Source of the DNA: Colias croceus
Taxonomy: Eukaryota; Arthropoda; Insecta; Lepidoptera; Pieridae
NCBI RefSeq assembly: GCF_905220415.1
Contig: NC_059542.1
Span: 9,672,001 to 9,736,000 of the forward strand
DNA: 64,000 nucleotides
Direction of reading: 5' to 3'
The notes under the pieces are model-generated. The model saw nothing but the letters and a program-made list of their open reading frames with translations. It searched no databases and had not been told where the DNA came from. Position numbers and translations under genes: made by a program. Of this stretch, positions 49,001-57,454 are shown one piece after another (within the stretch, counting starts at the first letter, position 1; each line of letters begins with the position of its first letter).

Positions 49001-52000
49001 CTACCTTTTATTGCGGTACCACGGGCGAAGCCGGGGTGGACCACTAGTTTTTTATAAATTTATATCTCTTTTCCACGCGACTTATTGACGACGCGGTTGG
49101 CGCAGTGGTAAAGTACTGCCTACTGAGCCGACGGTCCCGGGTTCGATCCCCGGTCAGGGCAAATAATTGTGTGATGAACTCAATTATTTGTTCTTGGGTC
49201 TGGGTGTTATTATCTATATATGTATTTATTAAATATTATATTTATCGTCGCCTAGTACCCACAACACAAGCCTTAATTGAGCTTACTGTGGGACTAGGTC
49301 GATTTGTGTAATAATGTCCTATAATATTTATTTATTTATTTATTTATTCCAGCTATACAGCCCGCTGTCGTGCGAGCTGTGCGCGGAAGTGTTCACAGTG
49401 CCGGCGGCGTGGGTGCGCCACGTGCAGGAGCACGCGGACGGCGGCGGCCAGCACGCGAGGAAACGCAAACGGCGCTCTGCTGTGAGTTACATAATTATTG
49501 GCTCTAGGTAGAGCGAGAAGAGACTTGGAGAAGAGACTTGACTTTGGTCCCAGTGCTAGATAGAACGAGAATGGCAAATGGCCCTGCTCTAGGTGGAGTC
49601 AGGACATGCTGTGTAGTGCTGTTTAGTGTTTACCATATATAATACTCAGTGCCCGCGCTAGGTAGAGCTGTTATCAAACATAATAAACGCAGTGCCGGAT
49701 CTAGGTGGAGCAAGAATGAACTTTATCTATAGTGCTCATGTATATCCATACTAATATTACAGGGTTACTTGTAAAACACCAGCAACCTCGCAGGACAAGA
49801 TAGCTAACATCATAAGTAAGTTACTTTGTTACTTAAAGTAACAAAATTTATTCTACGACTTTTGGCATAACACAATAAATTATTTTTAAATGATTTTTTA
49901 AACTTTTATTGTACTCTCCTAACATTTGTAAGTTTATGTTCTATTCATTATCGGATGGACGACGCGACACCCTCTTCCCCCTCCTATTCGCTTCTTGTTT
50001 ACGTAATTTTTTGATGCGCGTAGAGTTTATAATATTCAAACGGAAAATTAAATGAATATTTATTTTTGTATGAAAATAAAATCTAACAAATTATCAAAAG
50101 TCGTAGAGCAAATGTTGTTGCTTATGATGTAGCTATCTTGTCCTGCGAGGTTGCCGGTGTTTTACAAGTAACCCTGTATAAATGCGAAAGTAACTCTGTC
50201 TGTCTGTCTGTTACTCAATCATGCCTTAACTACTGAACCTGTTTGTATGAAATTTGGTACAGATATATTTTGATAGCCGAGAAAGGACATAGGTTTTATC
50301 CCGGAAATCCTACGGGAACGGGAACTATGCGGGTTTTTTTTTCTTTGACTGCGCGGGCGAAGCTGCGGGTGGAAAGCTAGTTGTATAATATACGCAGAAC
50401 ATACCGGCTCTAGGTAGAGAAAAGAGCATACATTGTACTTCTAACATATTTTGCACATGCAGCGCCGGCTCTAGGTAGATCAAGAGCAGCGTACTTTATT
50501 CGCAGTGCCGCCTCTATGTTGAGCAGCATACTTTGTGCTGATAACATACATGTTGTGCTAACTCCTAGGTAGATCAAAAACAGCGTACATTACTAATTAC
50601 TTGCCGGCTGCATACTTAGAGCTGCTAATAAACATACATGGAGTGCCTCTAGAGCGAGAAAAGCATTTTACCGATATTTGATTAAATTAGGTAATAAAAT
50701 AAATGGCGGACTTAACATTAGTTTCCATCAAAATACCTTAATCTGCTTTGTGTGTATGTGTAATCAATTTTAATTGTTTACTCATTTAATAATTATTTAT
50801 TTTAGAGCGACGACACAGAAGAAACAACAGCCCTACTACGTTGCGATCTCTGCCAGAAGCATTTCCCGAATCCCGCGGAATGGGTTCGACACATACAGAG
50901 CACACATACTGAGACTGGTGCGTGTCATTTTAATATTATATTTATTTTTAAAATTATTTCTATAACTAGGTGCTCAACCCGGCTCTGATCGGGTTATTTT
51001 TTAGTTTTTGACAATCTTGAGATGTAAATGGTGTAATTACTACGACTTTCTAGGTCGAAATTTAAATTAGTAAACTTAGTGAAAAATAATAGGTGATTAA
51101 CGTTATTGAAGTTTTTTTTATATTATATAGCACATGCTTTTAATAATAATATGACACTATTCTGATTTGATATTTGAATTTAGAGGAATTTCTTGCCTAT
51201 TCACTAGTAGATTTTTTTTATGCAACGACCATTAGAAATTAGTAAATATGTAGTATCTTACAATAGCCTAGTTATTTTACCTAGAGTGATCTTATTTTAT
51301 ATAAAAAATAATTGCACTTTCAATTTTTTTACTGGTATCATACTATCAATTAATCTTATATTTTATAGCAGTATCATAGTTACTACCAATTAATCTTATA
51401 TTTTTTTTTTTTTATTATTATTTATTCACACATAATGTACAATAATCCATATACAAATATTTTGGTATGTTCATAATATTATTTTCAGATATTATGATGT
51501 GCTACTAACTACTATATACCATTATTATACTAACATAGCTGATTGATTGTTATGTATGTGGCTAATTCTCGACGGACACAACATCAACTCAACAATTTTT
51601 TCATATTATTATAATAATAAATATAATGAAAACTCCACGCTATTCTCTCTATCTTGTTCCGTGTTTTATTTTTGCTATAAGCGTTTTTTTTATTTAGCAG
51701 CACAAACGCAGTCATGATAATCACTTCAGTTATGTTGACATTGTAAACTTGGAGTTTTTGTTTTGCAATTCATCGGTGTTGCCAATTTGCGATGTTTTTC
51801 CCCCCAAATTACCATTTTTTTATATTCTGTTTTTTTATCGATGTTGAATGAATTTACTAAATGTTCTACTGCATGGTAATGCTTAAATGTGAACTCGCGC
51901 AGAAATGTCAATTTTATTTTTTATTTTTTTTTATTTTTTGTGATTTTCAATCCTGTAATGTGATTGGCAACGTTGATTGCAAGGCGGGCCCCAATAGTCC

Positions 52001-52959
52001 ACATGATAGTGTATATCTAAGCGTCGGTTCGGTGTTCGGTTGTCCAGAATTGGCCATATCAAACAACAGTGCAGCACCAAAACGTCACAATCGTTTCACA
52101 GACGGCGAGCAAAACAAGACGTGTGGCCACTGCAACAAGAACTTCCCGTCGCATGCGTCCATGCTCATACATATGCGCACGCACACAGGTTTGTGTGGAC
52201 TTTTTTTCTATAAAACGTAAAAAAAAGTTGAAGTGAACATTGAAAATCGGTGAATAGATTTTAGAAAAATATTTGGGTGGAAATCAGTTCAATAAAAAAC
52301 ATATTTTAACAAAAATTTAGGGTCATCATTGAAAATCATTTCACATTTATTCATGTTCGAAATACCAAATTTAACTTTTTTAATTTAAAGTTCGTGTATA
52401 TTAGAAAATTATAATAATGTTATAACATTTTAGTACTTAAATCTAAGTTTTAAATTCCCATCATCATCATCGTTTTTTATGACTGCCTACTTTTTATTAT
52501 AACGCATACGCGACGTAGTCGCGTCACCTGTAGGTTTAGTGTGAGTTTGATCGAGTACGAAACGTTAATATCGTGTCTATCATCGAAATTTGTATGGGGA
52601 ATCAAAGCTTCCTCATACGTCCGCTAGGGGCGCTATTCGATTACCCATACTAATTCGGCTGTGACGCAGACGCGATAGTAACGTTTCGTACTCGATCAAA
52701 GTCACACTAGGGGTACTGTTATAAAACCGCCCATTTCTCCACGACACATTATATTTTCGATTTTTTTTTTGTTATCTGTGGAAATATTTATTATATTAAT
52801 CCTACAGGCGAGCGCCCGTTCGTCTGTGGGCTCTGCAACAAAGGGTTCAACGTGAAATCGAACCTGCTCCGTCACCTGCGCACGCTGCACAACCACGTGG
52901 TGAGCCCCGCGCGGCTGCCCGACGAGCCCGGCCCGTCTGAGCTCAAGCGGGAGGCCTGA
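46031..52959 (+). CDS. BTB/POZ and C2H2 zinc-finger protein
   Basis: A nuclear BTB-ZF factor, expected to bind DNA and dimerise. Coding exons: 46031-46322, 46545-46791, 47170-47474, 48164-48330, 49353-49481, 50806-50917, 52048-52188 and 52808-52959; phases close to 514 residues. The BTB domain is residues 1-120 (YQLKWHSHSSHLNGSVAALL, FTDVVLC, IPAHKFILSSCSVYFSTLF, EYMYKGETTVS). A Ser/Thr-rich linker holds a basic patch (RKYGKKQK) and two SUMO-type motifs in acidic context (VKEEPDW, VKSEPCD). Four C2H2 fingers follow: CELCAEVF..HVQEH, CDLCQKHF..HIQSTH, CGHCNKNF..HMRTH and, after the linker TGERPF, CGLCNKGF..HLRTLH. I do not recognise the specific orthologue. The frame ends at TGA 52957-52959; 19 nt later is a good donor leading to an in-frame exon (separate entry). 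It is convergent with PCNA. Confidence 0.93.
47052..47140 (+). repeat. interspersed repeat family A, copy in BTB-ZF intron 2
   Basis: TTAATAACTCAGGCCCCAGA, CAATAGAAAATCTATTGTGT and GACCGATCGGGCCGCTTGGG, ending GGGTTAA 29 nt before exon 3. TTAA is present at both edges of this copy. Confidence 0.75.
47788..48000 (+). mobile_element. tRNA-derived SINE, second family
   Basis: A-box-like TGGTACAGTGGTTGACG and B-box GGGTTCGATTCCCGG, then an A-rich stretch, TGTCTCGGTCTGGTAGGACA, CACTACGGGGACACGGGACA and a TATATA tail. It lies in BTB-ZF intron 3. Confidence 0.75.
48470..48645 (-). repeat. interspersed repeat family B, inverted copy with extra hairpin
   Basis: Contains AGTGAAACTTCTTTGGCAAG, CTCCATGACGTGACTG and TTGCCATGTCGCGACCTTGA, the complement of the copies at 30803 and 32291. 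Its left part has GACACGTTGCA facing TGCAACGTGTC. It lies in BTB-ZF intron 4. Confidence 0.6.
48876..49050. repeat. RTE-like retrotransposon tail
   Basis: ATACTAATATTATAAATGCG, AACTCTGTCTGTCTGTTACT, ATTTGGTATGGAGATA and CGGGCGAAGCCGGGG, ending CCACTAGT. It lies in BTB-ZF intron 4. Confidence 0.7.
49085..49350 (+). mobile_element. tRNA-derived SINE, third family
   Basis: A-box TTGGCGCAGTGGTAAAG and B-box GGGTTCGATCCCCGG, then CTTGGGTCTGGGTGTTATTA, GTCGCCTAGTACCCACAACA and a (TTTA)n tail that runs into the polypyrimidine tract of the BTB-ZF exon 5 acceptor (exon begins 49353). The acceptor of this exon may therefore be SINE-derived. Confidence 0.8.
49744..50385. repeat. RTE-like tail interrupted by a MITE
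   Basis: CCATACTAATATTA (to 49759) resumes at 50177 with TATAAATGCGAAAGTAACTC and runs to GCGGGTGGAAAGCTAG (50383). The uninterrupted relatives at 48876 and 59825 read ATATTATAAATGCG across the junction. Confidence 0.75.
49760..50176. mobile_element. 417-bp Tc1/mariner-type MITE with TA target duplication
   Basis: The ends CAGGGTTACTTGTAAAACAC and its complement are flanked by TA (49758-49759, 50177-50178). The inverted repeats extend through GCAACCTCGCAGGACAAGAT to AGCTA. The interior is AT-rich and non-coding. The insertion splits a retrotransposon tail, proving its boundaries. Confidence 0.85.
52537..52709. repeat. 173-bp MITE in BTB-ZF intron 7
   Basis: TAGTGTGAGTTTGATCGAGT, then ACGAAACGTTA, faces the complement ending TCACACTA at 52709. 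The interior repeats a GCGTCTGCGTC-like phrase and is non-coding. Confidence 0.7.
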
Positions 52960-54124
52960 GCCAGGGGAGGGGGGGCAGGTAAACATAACTATTAGTCAGT
53001 TCTTTAAAGAAACGAATCTTCAATGGCGGCGCTTATCATTCCCTCTCGCTCACACACGGCCGTACGGTATGCAAAAAAAAGGGAAAAATTAAATCACTAA
53101 AATGTATTTGATTTTCCCTATAAGTAATAGTTTTTATCATAAATTTACAATGACAATTATGCATTTGCGAAAGTAAATAATGTTTTATTGGAATTTGACA
53201 AAATATGTTCTTTGGGAAAAGTTGTTCAGTTTTATGGGCTTATTACAAGTATTATGGGGATTTTATTACATTCTGTATACGTTAATATGATAATTCATAT
53301 AAATACACAAATACAATAACAAAAAAGTTTGTCAACAAACAATTTGAAATAATTAATAAAATAATTATCAATTTACGTTATTTTTATTTTCTTTTTTGCT
53401 GATCCTACCATCTGTCAAAGTCAGCTTTGGCCGCCATTGAAGATTCGTTTCTTTATTGAACCAACTAGGTAATAGATAATTATATAAGCTTTTATTACCT
53501 TTTACAAACAAATTAAAGTAAATGAAATGAAATGTTGTAAATTGGTAGCCTGGTCTTGGAAGGTGGTGGAATGCGAATTAATTAAACGTAAAACAAAACA
53601 TGGTGAAAATTCGTCGTTAGAAAAACGTATTAGATTATTATTTAAAGAAAATTTGTGCAAAAATGTAAAGTATATTTTTATGCAAAACTTCTTTATTTTT
53701 AATTTTAGTGTAAAAGTAATAGAATCAAAATTGTAGATAATTCAATTTGCTACGAATAATGGCCTACCGAATTTTTTGTAGCATTCTAGTTAAGGAAGTC
53801 TAGAGAAGTGCGAAAACTCTCTTTATAGATATACATTTATATAAATGTAAAAGTTATATTAAAAATATAACTTTTTATAAAAGTGCATAAAAATGTATTA
53901 GGTACGTATCGAAGTATGGATTTTTATTTTATTCTACATATACATTTGTATGTATAACAGGTAGAGGGCGCGGGCGGCCCCGGTCCGCGTACACGCTGGC
54001 GATGGCGGGGGCCAACCGGCGCGCGAACGACAAGAAGGCCGACGCGAGCGCGCTCCGCAAGCAGAGCTACTCGCTGTTCCTCAAGCAGCGCGCCGTGCTC
54101 TTCTCCGCCAAGAAGTGGAAGTAG
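52960..54124 (+). CDS. in-frame downstream exon of the BTB-ZF gene (readthrough or alternative end)
   Basis: After TGA 52957-52959 the frame stays open (ARGGGA) to a donor at 52978 (GCAG|GTAAAC). The acceptor at 53960 (TATAACAG) opens exon 53961-54124, which continues the same frame: GRGRGRPRSA, YTLAMAGANRRANDKKAD and a Lys/Arg-rich end SAKKWK before TAG 54122-54124. The RGRP core is that of an AT-hook, a minor-groove DNA-binding motif common in chromatin proteins. The exon is GC-rich, like exon 8, and unlike its AT-rich flanks. Exon 7 also ends in phase 1, so direct splicing 52188 to 53961, skipping finger 4, would read the same frame without any stop. The exon could also be only 3' UTR. Confidence 0.55.
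52997..53463. repeat. inverted-repeat MITE in the intron after BTB-ZF exon 8
   Basis: AAAGAAACGAATCTTCAATG, then GCGGC, near 53005 pairs with GCCGCCATTGAAGATTCGTT, then TCTTT, ending about 53455. The left end lies about 20 nt after the donor at 52979. It is non-coding. Confidence 0.7.
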
Positions 54125-54149
54125 GGCGCGACACGCTACCCGCGGCGCT

Positions 54150-54330
54150 TGACACGTTCCACGTTTGAATGTTGACGTTTCGAATTTTTTTTTTTTCATG
54201 TGCCTGTTTGAATATGACGTTTCAGTTTTTTTATATGTGTCTATTTGAAATTTGACGTTTCAAATTTTTTTTTCATGTGCCTGTTTGAAATTTGACGTTT
54301 CAGTTTTTTTTTTTCTTTTTCTTATGTGCC
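54150..54330 (+). repeat. short tandem repeat in the BTB-ZF 3' UTR
   Basis: The unit TTTGAAATTTGACGTTTCAA or close variants, followed by a T-run and ATGTGCCTGT, occurs about four times with a period near 50 nt. Confidence 0.65.
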
Positions 54331-55052
54331 AGTGCTAGAAGTAGATTGGAAATATTTAACCTTCTTTGTGACTTAAATTCGAATTGGAAATTAGCTTTTT
54401 TTTGTTTTGTGCATGATGTGAATTAATACGTAGATTTGAATTTCTTATTGAATAATATTTGAACAAATGATATGTCAAGATAAAATACATTTACGTACTT
54501 AATATGTATATTGTATGTATAGTATAGTAGGTTCTCCAACCGAAATAATTGTTGTTAGACAGTTGTACTTACTATTCTATTAAAATCATGCCAAGACAGT
54601 TTAATTTAGTAATTATTATATTTGAAACGATTGTTTTTTATATGTAGGTAAGTAACTACATGGCCATACGAAAAAAATTTATCTTTAAAAACTTTTTAAA
54701 CGTGTTTGGAATTGTGTCAAAAATAAAATAAAAGCGTCTATTTGGGGGTAGCAAAGTGTTGCGTCACTACATGTCCTGCCCTTCCTCCTTTAATTTTATT
54801 ATTTTTATAAGAGTATATTTATTTTTTATAACTAGTCATAACTAGATCTCATTCTTTTAATTGAAGATTTAATTTTAAGTCAAACATGTAGTCAGTCGGA
54901 CATACAAGCAAGTTTTAGGATTAATTATAAGTAATATTTCTCAGTATCAAAATATGTAGCTGATATCCAAAGATAATTTGAGATTTTCTATGGGTTCATA
55001 CTAAATATTCTTAGAACAGTAATCACACTTAAAAATTTAATAAATATGTTAA

Positions 55053-55504
55053 GAGGAGGCTCCCTAACAATAGGTTAGACTGCTACGGTGCTAGACGCTA
55101 ACACAGCCGTAATAAAGTTGAATATCGCGTGCGCTCTTTGATCGCGTTCGAGCTCGAAACTAAATCTCGTAAGAATTGAGATTCTTATTTCGCTTTTAAC
55201 TAAACTAAAAATTGATCTAGAGAAAAAATATCTTGGGATTGGTAGTTACCTATATTTTCTTACTGTTAACATTTATTTTAGACATAAAGTCCAAGTAAAT
55301 TTTTTTAAAAATTTATTAATCCTTAAAAAAGGCATAATTTTTGAATAAAAAATGAATCGAGCGAAAATGTTACAATTACGTAACTGTCTTGTACATGGAA
55401 AGAAAAATACCCAATAAATCATATACTAAAGTTCCATTTTGATTGTATGTGTGACTGTTTCAGAATATTAATGCAAATTCACATAAAATTTAGGGAGCCT
55501 CCTC
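55053..55504. repeat. TTAA-flanked MITE
   Basis: TTAA then GAGGAGGCTCCCTAA at 55049; TTAGGGAGCCTCCTC then TTAA at 55490-55508. There is a 15-bp inverted repeat and no ORF. A TTAA target suggests a piggyBac-type source, an inference. It lies inside the presumed BTB-ZF 3' UTR. Confidence 0.6.
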
Positions 55505-55559
55505 TTAAGAAATTTCATATTTTGTTCAATGGTTAATATCTAGTCAGTATGGATCCTCA

Positions 55560-55870
55560 ATAAGTTAAGTAGGTGTAAGTTTTAGCGTTCAACTTGCTTG
55601 TGATTGACTAAATTTAATTGTAATTTAAATAGGTTTTAGAATAGAAGAATAATTTATGTTATATACCTCTTGCATTTATAAATTAATTTATTTGATTTTA
55701 AGATTCCGTTTGTGTGATACAGTACTGTAGTTGCGATTTAATGTATTTAAATACTCATGTGTAACATGGAGTCTGTATGATTAATGTTTGTACTATTTTA
55801 TAAAATAGTATGTGAAGAATAAAATACTGAAATAAAAATATTTGTTTTATTTTTTTAACCACTATTTATT
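55560..55870 (+). repeat. 3'-end module of the BTB-ZF gene, duplicated about 1.52 kb downstream
   Basis: Blocks GTGATTGACTAAATTTAATT, AGTTGCGATTTAATG, ACATGGAGTCTGTATG and AAAATAGTATGTGAAGAATA recur in the same order and orientation at 57110-57360 with moderate divergence. Confidence 0.6.
55818..55836 (+). terminator. BTB-ZF polyadenylation signals
   Basis: AATAAA at 55818 and again at 55831, followed by a T-rich stretch; this would give a 3' UTR of about 1.7 kb after the ninth exon. Confidence 0.5.
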
Positions 55871-57039
55871 TTGCTAAATGTATAAGTACATACCTATATT
55901 AAAAGTTCAAAAACCCCCCGACACAATATTTAACCTTTTAAAAGTAAAAAACACGAATCCACACGAGTATATTTGTAAGGATTTAGTTTTTCTGTCTCAC
56001 TTTCACCCCTCATAACTTTTAAACGGCTCAACTGCTTTTCATCAAATATGTCTCAGGAAACCTGCACACTTGTGTACGCATTTAATGTAAAAAAGACTAA
56101 ATTGTAATCGTTGAATTAGATCGTGAGATTTGATGCCACAAACAGACAAACACTTAACACACATACATACACATGGCACACATCAACTTTTAACACCATT
56201 GAGTTAATATGTACTACGTACAAACTACGTACATAACACCCCTCGTTTTGCATCGATGGTTTAAAACATCAAATATTATGATACAAGTCACGCATAAGTC
56301 ACGTCAAGTAAAAAGAACGCTGACGGTTAAGCTGCGCATACATAATTACAAACCTTTTCTCTTTATAATATTAGTGTGATATTAGTAGATAGTATAGATA
56401 ATTTTTTTAAATTTGGCCTAAAAAAGAGAAATTCTCGATGATAGCTTACAAAAAAAAATTACATCTATTCATAATATAATGACCGAGTTATATTTTGCAC
56501 ATCAAGTATAACTATAACTTACAGATTTAAATTGAACTTTCAGCAACCACTTGAGTCCTTATATTGTTTACACATTTTAAAAGAAAGTTTTAGTGCAAGT
56601 TATATTTTGGCTGGAAATTCTTATGAATTTATATTTATCGCACCAAAATTTGGCACATGATAAAAAGTGAATAAAATTTATAGTAAAAGATGATTACGCA
56701 ACACGGAGACGGGTCGTGCTGGAGCCGGGAAACAACAACAATAGGTAGCCATGCGTGTTCGGGCATAAATCACTTAATACTACAAAGAGATTATTTATGT
56801 GAGATGTAAGCTAAATCACAAAATCTATTCAGTGGTTTGCAAATTACTTTGTATGAGGTTTTCGCGTGAATCGGTAAAAATTATACTTTCTCACAAACTT
56901 TTACGACTATAATATTATGGTAAGATAACAACAGAATAGTTCGTATTTTTCCACATTGTCTGCTCTTGCTCAAATAATTCGTATCGAAAGGGTGTCAATA
57001 AGATTTTGCTAGAAGTTTTTATGCAACAAGCGACTTGCA
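55871..57039. other. intergenic repeat-rich stretch
   Basis: A retrotransposon-tail-like segment (about 55985-56300, with CACCCCTCATAACTTTTAAA and CACAAACAGACAAACAC) is followed by AT-rich sequence. No gene is seen. Confidence 0.4.
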
Positions 57040-57400
57040 TTGTAAAAATTGCAGTCAGTGGTACCTAACAGTTTTAAATTGACTTCAGCAAGAAGTTGAG
57101 GAAGTTCCTAATAATTGTGATTGGCTAAATTAAATAAATTTGAATAAACAGCATTGCATTTATGAATGTATGAGGTGATATTAAATTTAAAATTTCGATC
57201 TTAACATTCCTTTTCTATCTTATCACAAAAATACTGTACCTACCAGCCTACTGCAGTTGCGATTTTAATTGATTCAAATAGTCATATCATATTATGTAAA
57301 CATGAAGTCTGTATTGTTTTCGTTTGTACTTTGTAAAATAGTATGTGAAAAATAAAACACAGAAATTTGAAAAATAGTTTTATTATCTTAACCACAATTT
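57040..57400 (+). repeat. second copy of the BTB-ZF 3'-end module, overlapping the PCNA poly(A) site
   Basis: It repeats the blocks of 55560-55870, including AAAATAGTATGTGAAAAATAA. On the other strand the segment holds AATAAA at 57378-57383, 72 nt past the PCNA stop, so the module may serve convergent transcripts from both sides. Confidence 0.6.
57378..57383 (-). terminator. PCNA polyadenylation signal
   Basis: AATAAA on the - strand, 72 nt past the stop codon. Confidence 0.6.
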
Positions 57401-57454
57401 AATTGTTATACAAAAGTAACATGATAGGCACATCGGTATGGAATACTAGATATT

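Larger units (their letters stand above)
49495..50665 (+). repeat. degenerate minisatellite around GGCTCTAGGTAGAGC in BTB-ZF intron 5
   Basis: Ten or so variants of 'GCTCTAGGTAGAGCAAGA' recur (near 49499, 49554, 49586, 49655, 49697, 50403, 50470, 50510, 50570, 50645), often preceded by AGTGCCG. Spacing is about 35-70 nt. The array is split by the retrotransposon tail and MITE at 49744-50385. Confidence 0.6.

Noticed and set aside
47788..49320. tRNA-like A and B boxes as functional tRNA genes
   Set aside because: The segments do not fold into complete tRNAs with acceptor stems and continue into SINE bodies and tails.
52901..52906. Donor GTG|GTGAGC inside BTB-ZF exon 8 joined to the exon at 53961
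   Set aside because: The phase would read the last exon in a low-complexity Arg/Ser frame; the phase-1 route gives the more protein-like sequence.
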